Source: an uncultured Paracoccaceae bacterium | Lineage (GTDB): Bacteria; Pseudomonadota; Alphaproteobacteria; Rhodobacterales; Rhodobacteraceae | Direction: 5' to 3' | Length of the DNA stretch: 64,000 nt | NCBI GenBank assembly: GCA_947503175.1 | Contig: CANNCO010000002.1 | Location: forward strand, 682,001 to 746,000 | In this document: positions 36,944-46,638 of the stretch, piece after piece | Position numbering within the stretch: the stretch's first letter is position 1 | How the letters are laid out: each line of letters begins with the position of its first letter | Translations under genes and position numbers: made by a program | Notes under the pieces: generated by a model | What the model saw: only the letters and a program-made list of their open reading frames with translations | What the model was told of the DNA's origin: nothing | The model's database searches: none

Positions 36944-38524
36944 TTGCGCGATTATCATCTTCCCGGCCGTTCGGCTGTCTTTGCCCGCAACGGCATGTGC
37001 GCCACCTCTCATCCTCTGGCCGCCTCTGCAGCAATCGACATTCTGAGGTCTGGCGGCAACGCTATGGATGCGGCAATCGGCAGTGCCATTCTCCTCGGAG
37101 TCTGCGAGCCGCAGATGACCGGACTTGGCGGAGACTGCTTTGTGCTGTTCAACCCCCCCGGTTCAGATGACACGAAAGCCATGAACGGCTCCGGACGCGC
37201 ACCAGCGGCGCTCGATCCCGACGCGGTCCGCGCCTTGGGGCATACGGCTATGCCGGAAGCTGGCGCTCTACCAGTCACCATTCCCGGTGCCGTCGATGCT
37301 TTCTGTCGCCTGTCCGACGACTGGGGCAAGCTTGGACTTGATCGTATCCTTGCCCCGGCAATCCGCTATTTCGACGAGGGCGTTCCCGTCGCCCCACGCA
37401 CGGCCATCGACTGGCAGAACACCCATCAATATCTCGAAGGTCGCGCCCGCGATCATTACCTGATCGACGGAAAAGCACCTGAGATTGGCCAGGTTTTCCG
37501 CAATCCAGCTCAGGCTGCACTACTGCGCATGATTGCCCGCGACGGCCGAAAAGGCTTTTACGAAGGCGAGGCCGCCGCCGATATGCTCGCGGCACTAAAC
37601 GCGGCCGGCGGAACCCACACGACCGAAGACTTTGCCAGCACCGCTTGTAGCTATACCGACCCGGTTTTTGGAAGTTACGGCCCATACGAAGTTGTCGAGC
37701 ACCCGCCAAATGGTCAGGGCGCGGCAGCACTTCTTCTGATGAACATCCTCAAGCGGTTCGATCTCGCGGCGATGGACCCCTTCGGGAGTGAACGCGCCCA
37801 TGTCGAAGCCGAAGCAACCAAACTTGCCTATGATGCCAGAAACCGCTTCATCGCCGATCCCGGTCATACAACAGCACTTGACCATCTGCTTTCCGACAAG
37901 ACCGCCGATGCGCTCACAGCATTGATTGACCCGAACCGCGCGATGGAGAGTGCAACGACGCTCTCCGAACAAGTTCACAAGGACACGATCTATATCACCG
38001 TCGTGGATCGCGATCGCATGGCGGTGTCGCTGATCTATTCGATTTTCCGCAGCTTCGGATCGGGCCTCGCTTCCGAAAAGTTCGGCGTTCTGTTCCAGAA
38101 CCGCGGCTCGGGCTTCAACCTGACGCCCGGCCACCCGAACGAAGCCCGCGGCGGCAAACGCCCGATGCACACGATCATCCCCGGCATTCTGAAAGCGGGT
38201 GACCGTATGGTGCAGCCCTTCGGTGTTATGGGTGGCGCTTATCAGGCCAACGGCCATGCGCGTTTTGTGACCAATCTCGCAGATTTCGGCCTCGACCCGC
38301 AGTCTGCCATCGATGCTCCCCGCACATTCCCTTGGCAGGGTGAACTGCGTGTGGAGCGTGGCTACGCCCCCTCGGTACTGCAAGAGCTCGCGGACAGGGG
38401 CCACAATGTCGTCACGCCAGCCAAACCGATCGGCGGCGCACAGACGATTCTGATCGATCACGAGAGTGGCACACTTCAGGGTGCATCCGACCCCCGAAAG
38501 GACGGCTGCGCCATTGGGTACTAG
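36944..38524 (+). CDS. Gamma-glutamyltransferase family protein
   Basis: 526 residues from TTG at 36944, which has GGGGA about 8 bases upstream; this codon gives the best family alignment (FARNGMCATSHPLAASAAI). The catalytic autoprocessing Thr is predicted at residue 348 (HKDTIYITVVD). TPGHPNEARGGKRPMHTI and MGGAYQANGHARFV follow in the small subunit. No signal peptide is visible, unlike secreted GGTs; cytoplasmic members often act on glutathione-like or cephalosporin-like substrates. Substrate unknown. Confidence 0.9.
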   Translation: MRDYHLPGRSAVFARNGMCATSHPLAASAAIDILRSGGNAMDAAIGSAILLGVCEPQMTGLGGDCFVLFNPPGSDDTKAMNGSGRAPAALDPDAVRALGHTAMPEAGALPVTIPGAVDAFCRLSDDWGKLGLDRILAPAIRYFDEGVPVAPRTAIDWQNTHQYLEGRARDHYLIDGKAPEIGQVFRNPAQAALLRMIARDGRKGFYEGEAAADMLAALNAAGGTHTTEDFASTACSYTDPVFGSYGPYEVVEHPPNGQGAAALLLMNILKRFDLAAMDPFGSERAHVEAEATKLAYDARNRFIADPGHTTALDHLLSDKTADALTALIDPNRAMESATTLSEQVHKDTIYITVVDRDRMAVSLIYSIFRSFGSGLASEKFGVLFQNRGSGFNLTPGHPNEARGGKRPMHTIIPGILKAGDRMVQPFGVMGGAYQANGHARFVTNLADFGLDPQSAIDAPRTFPWQGELRVERGYAPSVLQELADRGHNVVTPAKPIGGAQTILIDHESGTLQGASDPRKDGCAIGY

Positions 38525-38531
38525 ATCGCGA

Positions 38532-38858
38532 TCAGTTCAGTTGGAAATCAAGCGGGTAATGACCATCGGTGAAATCGCCGAAAAGATCGGGCAGGTCCGG
38601 ATGGCCCACAGGCTCGCCCGAATAATCCGCAATCAGGTTCTGTTCGGACACATAAGCCACGTAGTAGCTTTGGTCGTTCTCGGCCAGAAGATGATAGAAC
38701 GGCTGATCCTTGACGGGCCGAGCCTCTTCCGGAATGGCCTCATACCACTCGTCGGTGTTCGAAAATTCGGCGTCCACATCAAAAACCACACCGCGAAACG
38801 GATGCTTCCGATGCCGGACAACCTGACCCAGATGATATTTTGCGCGTGTCTTCAACAT
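38532..38858 (-). CDS. hspQ: Heat shock protein HspQ
   Basis: 108 residues of the HspQ/YccV family: YHLGQVVRHRKHPFRGVVFDVD at the start, PFYHLLAENDQSYYVAYVSEQNL in the middle. In E. coli this protein binds hemimethylated oriC and, when acetylation-free, enhances Lon-mediated degradation. The C-terminus (about 30 residues) is acidic and not part of the core. It is convergent with the GGT-like gene (7-bp gap) and divergent from an AEC carrier. Ribosome site GGGGG lies upstream of the ATG. Confidence 0.9.
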   Translation of the reverse strand: MLKTRAKYHLGQVVRHRKHPFRGVVFDVDAEFSNTDEWYEAIPEEARPVKDQPFYHLLAENDQSYYVAYVSEQNLIADYSGEPVGHPDLPDLFGDFTDGHYPLDFQLN

Positions 38859-38936
38859 CGTACTACCCCCAATCCATTCCTACGAGATACTGCGCAAGCT
38901 GTCCACAAACACACCGGCCTTTAGGGGAAACAGACT

Positions 38937-39818
38937 GTGAACCTTGTTCTGACAGTGCTGGAGATCGTGGCACCGGTTTTTCTGTTGGGCGCGGTGGGGT
39001 TTGTCTGGGTGCGGCTGGGATTCGACTACCGGATCGAGTTCGTGACACGGCTTTCAATGACTTTGGGGGTACCCTGCCTGATCTTTACCGCCTTGATGAA
39101 TACAGAGGTCGATCCGGCTGCCCTTGCCACAGTCTCCCTTGCAGCGTTGGCTGCATATGCAGGCGTCACCGTCGCTTCGACCCTGCTGATTGTCATCGGA
39201 CGGCTTGAGGTTCGGACCTATCTCGCCCCCATTATCTTTGGAAACACCGGCAATATCGGCCTTCCCCTCGCACTTTTTGCGTTCGGGGCCGAGGGGCTTG
39301 GCTTTGCAGTCGTGATTTTCGCCGTAATGGCAGTCATCTCGTTCACAATCGGGGTCTGGCTTGTATCAGGCGGTGGGTCGATCTTCAAAGTCGTCAAGGA
39401 ACCCATGGTCGCCGCGACGATCCTTGGTGCGCTGTTCCTCTGGCAAGGCTGGCAAACGCCGCGTTTCCTGACGAATACACTGGAGTTGATCGGCCAGACT
39501 GCAATCCCGCTGATGCTGATTACACTAGGTGTTGCGGTCGCAAGGCTGACACCCGGCAAGCTGGAGCGCGCGATCTGGCTGTCATTCGCCAAGGCCGCGA
39601 TCTGTATCTCGATCGCATGGGGCACGGGGCTCTGGTTCCAACTCGAGCCCGTTCCCTTCGCTGTCCTCGTTCTGCAGGTAGCGACCCCCGTTGCCGTCAC
39701 CTCCTACCTTTTGGCAGAGAAATACGGTGCCGATGCACAGGCCGTTGCGGGCCTCGTCGTCGTTTCGACACTTCTATCCGTCGCACTGATCCCTGTTCTT
39801 CTTGGCCTCACGATCTGA
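38937..39818 (+). CDS. AEC-family transporter (auxin efflux carrier type)
   Basis: 293 residues with about 10 membrane segments and inverted repeats of five helices. Family blocks are APIIFGNTGNIGLPLALF near residue 97 and QVATPVAVTSYLLAEKYG near the end. Bacterial AEC proteins move small acids such as malate or malonate. The substrate cannot be read. The start is GTG with AGGGGAAA upstream. Not in an operon with neighbours that explain it. Confidence 0.9.
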   Translation: MNLVLTVLEIVAPVFLLGAVGFVWVRLGFDYRIEFVTRLSMTLGVPCLIFTALMNTEVDPAALATVSLAALAAYAGVTVASTLLIVIGRLEVRTYLAPIIFGNTGNIGLPLALFAFGAEGLGFAVVIFAVMAVISFTIGVWLVSGGGSIFKVVKEPMVAATILGALFLWQGWQTPRFLTNTLELIGQTAIPLMLITLGVAVARLTPGKLERAIWLSFAKAAICISIAWGTGLWFQLEPVPFAVLVLQVATPVAVTSYLLAEKYGADAQAVAGLVVVSTLLSVALIPVLLGLTI

Positions 39819-39905
39819 AGAGCAGGCCAGATTTTCGTTTCGCGAGCCCCGAGATTCCGCTATTCTAAAGAAAAAATAAGAACAAACCAATCGAGCGAGA
39901 GGCAG

Positions 39906-40490
39906 ATGAGCAGAATTGTCCGCGCTCTGATATTGCTGATTTTGGTCGCCGGATGCGGCAGTGGTAACTATTCCGCGCCGCGCAATCTGGACAATGCGTG
40001 CAGTATCGTGAGCCAACGTCCGAACTACCTAAGCGCGATGCAGCGCACTGAGGCGCGCTGGGGTATTCCCGTGCCGGTGCAGATGGCGACAATCTATCAG
40101 GAGTCGAAGTTCATCGGGAACGCCCGGACGCCCCGGCAATACACGCTCGGGATTATTCCCATGGGCCGTCAGTCATCGGCCTATGGCTACAGTCAGGCTC
40201 TTGATGGAACATGGGACGAATATCGAGACGACACAGGTCGCTGGCGTGCCAAGCGTGACGACATCTCCGATGCGACCGATTTCATGGGCTGGTACATGCA
40301 TGAGACGACTGAACGTCTGGGCATCCCGAAATGGGACGCGCGCAATCAGTATCTTGCGTACCACGAGGGCCGCACCGGCTATTCGCGTGGAAGCTATAAC
40401 AACAAGTCATGGCTTTTGCGCGTTGCTGGCGAAGTTGCACAGCGCGCGACAGTTTATGAAAGCCAGCTGATTTCCTGCGGAAAGCGTTAA
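39906..40490 (+). CDS. Lytic-transglycosylase-like lipoprotein
   Basis: 194 residues. Lipobox LVAGC with Cys17, so it is probably anchored in the outer membrane. The mature domain has a lysozyme-like order: RWGIPVPVQMATIYQESKF with catalytic Glu66, GYSQALDGTWDEYR, then YLAYHEGRTGYSRGSYNNK, which resemble SLT-type murein transglycosylases. It likely cuts peptidoglycan glycan strands. Its TAA stop and the LolA stop share the palindrome TTAA at 40487-40490. Ribosome site GAGAGGCAG precedes the ATG. Confidence 0.87.
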   Translation: MSRIVRALILLILVAGCGSGNYSAPRNLDNACSIVSQRPNYLSAMQRTEARWGIPVPVQMATIYQESKFIGNARTPRQYTLGIIPMGRQSSAYGYSQALDGTWDEYRDDTGRWRAKRDDISDATDFMGWYMHETTERLGIPKWDARNQYLAYHEGRTGYSRGSYNNKSWLLRVAGEVAQRATVYESQLISCGKR

Positions 40491-41095
40491 CGCCGCCCGC
40501 GGGAGTTTACTTCGTTCGGGATACTGAACAGGCGGGCAGGCAACTGGCCGCCAAGTTTGATCTGGTTGAGTTGCACACGGGTGCGCGACCCGCCACCGTC
40601 CACGACAGCCCAGCCAGCAAGAGTAAGCGGCTCATTTTGGAAAACCAGTTCGACCCGCCCGTTCTGCGGTTCATCCGGATCCTGTGCGACCAGAGTCGTT
40701 GTCGTGTCATCGCCGAAATGGCCCACGACCATATTGCGCCGCGCCAGGTCCACGTTTCGTTCGAGAATGATGTAAAGCGGCGTGCGTTTCAGAGGATACT
40801 GCTCCGGCCTCGACCGGTTGGATCGCCCGTCAAAAATCGCCACCTGTCCGCCGCCAGCCATGACCAGTGACTTGTCAGGCGGATCATATTCGAACCGCGC
40901 GCGGCCCGGGCGACGAATATAAAGCGTTCCAGCGGAACGGCTACCGTCATCGTTGAGCTGTGTGAACGTCGCCTCTAGCGTCCGAATCCCATTAAAATAC
41001 TCCGACAAGCGCGTCATCGGCACCTTGGCCTGCGCATAGGCAGGCAAGGCAGCAAGACCGGCTACAGCGGTAATCAGGAAATGACGGCGATCCAT
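40487..41095 (-). CDS. lolA: Outer-membrane lipoprotein carrier protein LolA
   Basis: 202 residues. The signal peptide begins MDRRHFLITAVAGLAAL, compatible with Sec or Tat, and is cut after AYAQA near residue 24. The mature protein is the LolA half-barrel with LEATFTQLNDDGSRSAGTLYIRRPGRARFEYDPPD and GRVELVFQNEPL. It ferries lipoproteins across the periplasm from LolCDE. It lies 99 bp downstream of ftsK on the same strand, as in many Rhodobacteraceae. The stop codon is shared with the opposite-strand gene (TTAA). Confidence 0.93.
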   Translation of the reverse strand: MDRRHFLITAVAGLAALPAYAQAKVPMTRLSEYFNGIRTLEATFTQLNDDGSRSAGTLYIRRPGRARFEYDPPDKSLVMAGGGQVAIFDGRSNRSRPEQYPLKRTPLYIILERNVDLARRNMVVGHFGDDTTTTLVAQDPDEPQNGRVELVFQNEPLTLAGWAVVDGGGSRTRVQLNQIKLGGQLPARLFSIPNEVNSRGRR

Positions 41096-41194
41096 GGCAT
41101 CCTCGGCAAATTGCTCCTAAGGCGGATATAGGGTCATCCTGACCAGATCACCACGGATAGGCGATAACAGCCGCGCGATGGGCAGCGCCCCGCC

Positions 41195-43894
41195 CTATCC
41201 CTGTTCCGGAACAAGGATCTCGCGCTTGCCCACATGGTTCGCTGAACTGACGACGCCCTGCTCTTCCATCTGCTCCACCAGACGTGCAGCCTTGTTATAG
41301 CCGATCGCCAGTTTCCGCTGGATGTAAGACGTCGAACACTTACGATCTTTGATCACGATGGCCACCGCTGTGTCATAAAGCGCGTCCTCGCCATCGGTAT
41401 TGCCACCCAGGCCCAGCACCAGGTCGATATCGGATTCCTTGTCATCCTCGGGGCCCTCGACCACGCCGCTCACGTAATCCGGAATGCCATAGGCCTTCAG
41501 ATGGTTGACGATCTCCTCGACTTCTTCATCCGACACGAACGGTCCATGCACGCGGGTGATCTTCGCCCCGCCCGCCATATAGAGCATATCACCCATACCC
41601 AGAAGCTGTTCAGCCCCCTGCTCGCCCAAAATCGTGCGGCTGTCGATCTTACCCGTTACCTGGAAACTGATCCGGGTGGGAAAGTTCGCCTTGATCGTGC
41701 CGGTGATCACATCGACCGAGGGCCGCTGCGTCGCCATGATCAGGTGTATACCCGACGCCCGCGCCATCTGCGCCAGGCGTTGAATGCAGGCCTCGATCTC
41801 CTTGCCCGCGACCATCATCAGGTCGGCCATCTCATCGACGATCACGACGATATAGGGCAGGACCTCGGGGGCAAACTCTTCGGTCTCGAACACCGGTTCG
41901 CCGGTCTCGTCATCGAACCCGGTCTGCACGGTGCGGCTGAACATCTCGCCCTTGGACAACGCCTCACGCACGCGGCCGTTGAAGCCCTCGATGTTCCGAA
42001 CGCCCATCTTCGACATCTTGCGATAGCGTTCCTCCATCTCGCCCACGACCCATTTCAGCGCCACGACGGCCTTCTTGGGGTCGGTCACAACCGGCGACAG
42101 AAGGTGCGGAATGCCGTCATAAACAGACAGTTCGAGCATTTTCGGGTCGATCATGATTAACCGGCATTCGGCCGGGGTCAGCTTGTAAAGAAGCGACAGG
42201 ATCATCGTGTTGATCGCCACCGATTTGCCTGAACCGGTCGTACCGGCAATCAGCAGGTGAGGCATCTTGGCAAGGTTCGCGACGATTGGATCACCGCCGA
42301 TATCCTTGCCCAGCGCAAGCGGTAGCCGTTGGTTACCATCCCCGAAATCGCGGCTCGAAAGAATCTCCCGCAGTACGACCTTTTCCCGCGTTTCGTTGGG
42401 AAGTTCGATCCCGATCACCGACCGGCCCGGAACGGTCGAAACACGGGCGGAGAGGGCTGACATCGACCGTGCAATATCGTCTGCAAGCCCGATCACGCGG
42501 CTGGCCTTCAGGCCCGGTGCCGGCTCAAGTTCGTACATCGTGACAACCGGACCTGGGCGAACCGAAACGATCTCGCCCTTCACGCCATAGTCGTCCAGCA
42601 CGGCCTCCAGCATCCGCGCGTTTTCCTCCAGCGACTCGTCAGAGAGTTGCAAACGCTCGATCTTCTCCGGGCTCGTTAGAAGGTTCAGTGGCGGCAACTC
42701 ATAGGCGGCGCCACCAGAATCCTCGAACTGCAGCGCTGGTTGCGCCTCGGCCAACGCTCGGCTCGACGGCTGCACCTGCTTTTTCGGCGGATGCTGCACC
42801 CGCGTATCGCCATCAGCCAACCGGTGTGACGCAAAGACCGGACCGGAAGACCGGGCGGGTGTGGCCTCGTCCACCAGTTCCATCGGTGGCATCTCGTCGC
42901 TGATACCCTCCATCCCGGTAACGGGCGGCTCGGCGCGCTGACCGACCACGGGTGGTTCAGCGCGCCGTGCGCGGATAACGTCGGCAATCCGCGACTTGAT
43001 GCGGTCGTCGGATTGTGGCGCGGGCTCCTGCAACTCCTCCGGCTCAACTGTCGGTCCCTTGAATAACCGGCCCAGTATTCCCCTGCGCGGGGCGACCTCT
43101 TCAACACCGAGAGAGTTTGCCAACTGACGCATCGCGCCTGTTGGCGCCAAAATTGGGCACGCCTCCAACTCGTCGAGTGCTTCGTCGGTTTCGCGCCTTT
43201 CGACATAAGCTGCACGTGCTCGACCCATGAGGCGAACTCCGCCGGTAAGTGCCCGGACACAGACAGCCAGTAGCAGCGCATAGGCCATGACCGACCCGCG
43301 CAACAGGAACCGCCAGAAAGCACGCAATTCGTCACGCGTCGCACCCAGTGCATAGAGGCCCATCACCAAAGTCCCAATCCCGACGATGAACGACAGAATC
43401 TTCAGACCCAGCGTTGCCTTGATCGGCACGACACCCAGGATCGCACCCAGCACGGTATCGCCAAACAACCCGCCCAGCCCGAAGGAATGGGTCCAGCCCG
43501 ACATGGGTACGAGAGTTGAGGCATAAACAGATGCCAGGGCCACCGCGATCGGCGCAAAAATCAACCGACCAACGGCGCGGTCTGCTCCCATATGCGCCAC
43601 AAACCGCATGCCCCAGACGGTCAGAACAATCGCAAGCGCCCAAGCCCCGAATCCGGCAATGACGAACAGGGGCGAGGCGATCGACGCCCCGAACCGGCCC
43701 AGAAGGTTCCGCGCAGGCTCATCCGTGGCCGAAAGCCATGACGGATCGTCCGGCGCATAGGATCCAAGGATCAGCGCCAGTGCCACACCCAGCCCGATCA
43801 GCAGAAGCCCCACCAGTTCGCGCGCGCGCCGTTCCAGCGCCGCCTGCGTTTCGCGGTCGAACAACGGATCGCGGGACCGTGTCTGATATGCCAT
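41195..43894 (-). CDS. ftsK: DNA translocase FtsK
   Basis: 899 residues. Several N-terminal membrane spans (about residues 30-50, 70-95, 105-125 and later), a Pro/Glu-rich linker, then the motor: Walker A in [17 protein letters not shown] near residue 555, Walker B in [17 protein letters not shown], and the C-terminal gamma DNA-reading domain with [16 protein letters not shown] and [21 protein letters not shown]. It pumps and aligns chromosome ends at division through KOPS sites and XerCD. Followed by lolA. Confidence 0.96.
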   Translation of the reverse strand: MAYQTRSRDPLFDRETQAALERRARELVGLLLIGLGVALALILGSYAPDDPSWLSATDEPARNLLGRFGASIASPLFVIAGFGAWALAIVLTVWGMRFVAHMGADRAVGRLIFAPIAVALASVYASTLVPMSGWTHSFGLGGLFGDTVLGAILGVVPIKATLGLKILSFIVGIGTLVMGLYALGATRDELRAFWRFLLRGSVMAYALLLAVCVRALTGGVRLMGRARAAYVERRETDEALDELEACPILAPTGAMRQLANSLGVEEVAPRRGILGRLFKGPTVEPEELQEPAPQSDDRIKSRIADVIRARRAEPPVVGQRAEPPVTGMEGISDEMPPMELVDEATPARSSGPVFASHRLADGDTRVQHPPKKQVQPSSRALAEAQPALQFEDSGGAAYELPPLNLLTSPEKIERLQLSDESLEENARMLEAVLDDYGVKGEIVSVRPGPVVTMYELEPAPGLKASRVIGLADDIARSMSALSARVSTVPGRSVIGIELPNETREKVVLREILSSRDFGDGNQRLPLALGKDIGGDPIVANLAKMPHLLIAGTTGSGKSVAINTMILSLLYKLTPAECRLIMIDPKMLELSVYDGIPHLLSPVVTDPKKAVVALKWVVGEMEERYRKMSKMGVRNIEGFNGRVREALSKGEMFSRTVQTGFDDETGEPVFETEEFAPEVLPYIVVIVDEMADLMMVAGKEIEACIQRLAQMARASGIHLIMATQRPSVDVITGTIKANFPTRISFQVTGKIDSRTILGEQGAEQLLGMGDMLYMAGGAKITRVHGPFVSDEEVEEIVNHLKAYGIPDYVSGVVEGPEDDKESDIDLVLGLGGNTDGEDALYDTAVAIVIKDRKCSTSYIQRKLAIGYNKAARLVEQMEEQGVVSSANHVGKREILVPEQG

Positions 43895-43912
43895 GCCTGC
43901 CCTCTTCTCTTC

Positions 43913-45082
43913 CTAACCGTATACACACGCCCGCAGATCGTTCATCGCCTGCGAAAAATCGTGATCGTTTTCCGTTACCATTGCGACGCGGATATACCCG
44001 GCGCCCGGATTGCCCGTTGCCGTATCGCGCGAAAGATACGCGCCCGGCAGCACCTTCACCCCTGTCTCGCGCCACAGCTTCAGCGTCATTTCTTCGCCAT
44101 CATCCACCGGCAGCCATAGGAAGAACCCCGCATCCGGGACACCAGCGCCCTGTACGCCACAAAGCGCCTGGTCGGCGATCTGATACTTGCGCACATACCG
44201 CGCCCGGCTCTCGGCCACATGGGCATCATCGGCCCAAAGCTTTTCCGCCACCCGCTGCAATGGCAACGGCAAAGGCGCACCCGCATAAGCCCGCAACTGT
44301 CGTATCCGGCGCATCGATTGTGGCCCGGCACCGACAAATCCCGACCGAAGCCCCGGCGTATTCGAGCGTTTCGACAGCGAGTGAAACACAACCACCCGCT
44401 CCGGATCGGCATCCTGCTGGATCAATCCGGGTGGCGGCGTGTCGCGATAGATCTCGGAATAGCACTCATCGGCAAAGACCCGGAAATCGTACTGTTCGGC
44501 CAGTGCCAGAAGATCAGCCAGATAGTCGGTCGAGGCCACAGCGCCTTGTGGATTGGCCGGCGAACAGATGAAGGCAATCGCAGTCCGTTCAAGGACATCC
44601 TTGGGAAGCGCTGTGTAATCAGGCAAGAATCCGGTTGCGGTCGTCGCGGGCACATAGACAGGCTCCGCGCCTACGGCCAAAGCGGCTACCGCATACACCT
44701 GATAGAACGGGTTCGGGACCAGTACGATCGGCCTCTTGCCGGCCTTTTCTTCGGGGCAAAGTGCCACCACTGTGTTGAACAGGCCTTCACGTGTCCCGTT
44801 CAATGCCATGATCCGATCTGGCACCAGTCCAACACCGTAACGCCGACTGACCCAACCCGAAATCGCGTCAAGAAGTTCCGGCGTCCCGTCATTGGGCGGA
44901 TATTTTCCGAACCCATCAAGGTTTTCGGCAATGATCTCTCCGATCCACTCAGGAAAGGGATGCCGCGGCTCGCCTATCGACATCGCGCGCACGGGTCCGC
45001 CGGGCGCGGAATCGCCCAGAAGCGCGCGCAGGCGCGGAAATGCATATTCCGGCAGGTCGGAAAACCGCTCAGGAAAAATCAT
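43913..45082 (-). CDS. dapC: DapC-like class I/II aminotransferase
   Basis: 389 residues, PLP fold type I. The PLP Lys is in HSLSKRSNTPGLRSGF, and FICSPANPQGAVAS and FADECYSEIYRD are the standard cofactor-binding segments. Similar proteins are annotated as N-succinyl-diaminopimelate aminotransferase in Rhodobacteraceae, so it likely serves lysine/cell-wall precursor synthesis together with dapB in this window. An alternative is another aspartate-type transaminase. It lies 19 bp upstream of ftsK on the same strand, so the two may be co-transcribed. Confidence 0.75.
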   Translation of the reverse strand: MIFPERFSDLPEYAFPRLRALLGDSAPGGPVRAMSIGEPRHPFPEWIGEIIAENLDGFGKYPPNDGTPELLDAISGWVSRRYGVGLVPDRIMALNGTREGLFNTVVALCPEEKAGKRPIVLVPNPFYQVYAVAALAVGAEPVYVPATTATGFLPDYTALPKDVLERTAIAFICSPANPQGAVASTDYLADLLALAEQYDFRVFADECYSEIYRDTPPPGLIQQDADPERVVVFHSLSKRSNTPGLRSGFVGAGPQSMRRIRQLRAYAGAPLPLPLQRVAEKLWADDAHVAESRARYVRKYQIADQALCGVQGAGVPDAGFFLWLPVDDGEEMTLKLWRETGVKVLPGAYLSRDTATGNPGAGYIRVAMVTENDHDFSQAMNDLRACVYG

Positions 45083-45164
45083 AGCTGCCTCAGGTCCGGA
45101 GTCGTTGTCGCCCCGTTTCGTCAGATACTAGCCGACACCACGCCACATGGTCCAGAAAAAGGCA

Positions 45165-45200
45165 GGCAGAAAAAGGGGATATGCCAACCCCCTGTGGCAT
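45165..45200 (-). terminator. Amidase-gene terminator
   Basis: On the minus strand ATGCCA-N8-TGGCAT (45200-45181), six base pairs, is followed by ATCCCCTTTTTC. It is about 25 bp past the amidase stop and 100 bp before the dapC-like gene. Confidence 0.55.
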
Positions 45201-45222
45201 TTGGGTCAACCAGCCTTGCGTC

Positions 45223-46548
45223 TCAGGTTAATGCCGCCTCAGCAGCTGTTCCAAGCCACAGAAGCCGCTCTTCCGAACCGGGAGGGCCCATCATGCTGAT
45301 CCCGGTCGATGGCACACCCGTGGGCAATGTCAGCACCGCGAGCCCCATCAGGTTCCCGATCCGCGTGTTCCGCAGTGTCATCAGGTTCTCGGCCACAAAA
45401 AATGCGCTGTCGCTGGCCAGCCTCTCAAGGTTTGGTGGCAGGATCGGGCAGGTCGGGACCAGTACCGCGTCATAGCCTTCGGTGGCCGCAAGATAGGCTT
45501 TGCGGTATCGCTCCAGCGCCTGCCAAGCCGCGACGTAATCGGTCCCGGAGAACGCGGCGCCGCCCCGGAACCGCTCGCGCACTTCTGCGAACATCACATC
45601 CGGGTTCGCCTCAATCGTATCTTTCCACGTCCCGTAAGCTTCGGTCGCGAACAGGACGCCCGAAAGATCCAGGGCAGGGGCAACCACATCGACCACACCT
45701 CGCGTGATCTGGGCGCCCGCAGTGGCCAGACGCTCTACAGCACCCTCGAATCCGGCGCGCGGTGCATCACGGATATCATCGAAAGCCACGCTTTCGAGAA
45801 CGAGAAAACGGCTCCCTTCAAGCCGCGCACCCTCTAGGTCCGCCGCCCGGCCACCTTCAAGAGCCGCCAGCATCAGACCCGCATCTTCGACCGTGCGCGT
45901 CAAAGGCCCGACCGTATCGAACCTCGGACATAACGGCACGACACCGTCAAGCGAGACCCGTCCCGACGTGGTCTTGAGCCCCACAAGATCGTTCCATACC
46001 GCCGGCACCCGAACCGACCCCCCGGTATCCGACCCGATCCCGATCGCGGCGAGGCCAAAGGCAACCGAAGTTGCCGCACCCGAAGACGACCCGCCCGACA
46101 CCGCATCGTAGTCGTTCACGCAAGGCGGTGATGCGGTCACGGGATTATAACCAAGCCCGGAGAAAGCCAGCTCGGTCTGATGCGTCTTGCCCAGACAAAC
46201 AAGGCCGGCCGCCGTCGCATTGGACAAGACTGCGGCATCCACGTCGGGCACACGCCCTTTCAAAAGGGCCGAGCCGGATTCGGTCGCGACACCCGCACTG
46301 TCGAACAGGTCTTTCCACGAAATCGGCACCCCATCCAGCGGCGACAATCGTCCGCCTTCCTTTGCCCGCGCACGCGCCGCCAACGCCTCGGTCCGCGCCC
46401 GGTCAGGCGTGGTGCGTGCATAGATTCGCGACGCAAATTTGTGGCGATCTATCGCATCAAGAAAGGCATCGCACAGATCGACCGGATCGATCTTGCCCGC
46501 ACCGACCCCCCGCCCCAGCGCGCCCGCGCTCATCGAAAGCCATTCCAT
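45223..46548 (-). CDS. Amidase (amidase-signature family)
   Basis: 441 residues from the ATG at 46548, which has GGGAG nine bases upstream; the ATG at 46572 is poorly preceded. The Ser-cisSer-Lys triad is visible: Lys in ISWKDLFDSAG, Ser pair in SGGSSSGAATSVA, and the nucleophile in GIGSDTGGSVRVPAVWND. GatA-like enzymes have this fold, but the gene stands alone without gatB or gatC. It hydrolyses an amide or ester of unknown nature. Divergent from the ubiH-type gene. Confidence 0.9.
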   Translation of the reverse strand: MEWLSMSAGALGRGVGAGKIDPVDLCDAFLDAIDRHKFASRIYARTTPDRARTEALAARARAKEGGRLSPLDGVPISWKDLFDSAGVATESGSALLKGRVPDVDAAVLSNATAAGLVCLGKTHQTELAFSGLGYNPVTASPPCVNDYDAVSGGSSSGAATSVAFGLAAIGIGSDTGGSVRVPAVWNDLVGLKTTSGRVSLDGVVPLCPRFDTVGPLTRTVEDAGLMLAALEGGRAADLEGARLEGSRFLVLESVAFDDIRDAPRAGFEGAVERLATAGAQITRGVVDVVAPALDLSGVLFATEAYGTWKDTIEANPDVMFAEVRERFRGGAAFSGTDYVAAWQALERYRKAYLAATEGYDAVLVPTCPILPPNLERLASDSAFFVAENLMTLRNTRIGNLMGLAVLTLPTGVPSTGISMMGPPGSEERLLWLGTAAEAALT

Positions 46549-46638
46549 CGGTCCGCTCTCCCGCCCCTGCATTGCGCCCGGACGGTAGCGCGCTGATGCC
46601 CCATGGACAATGGCGCGCCGGGGTTCATATACGATGCC

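Noticed and set aside
38899-38907. CTGTCCACA as a DnaA box or origin
   Set aside because: A single site with two mismatches to TTATCCACA; no cluster, no AT-rich unwinding region.
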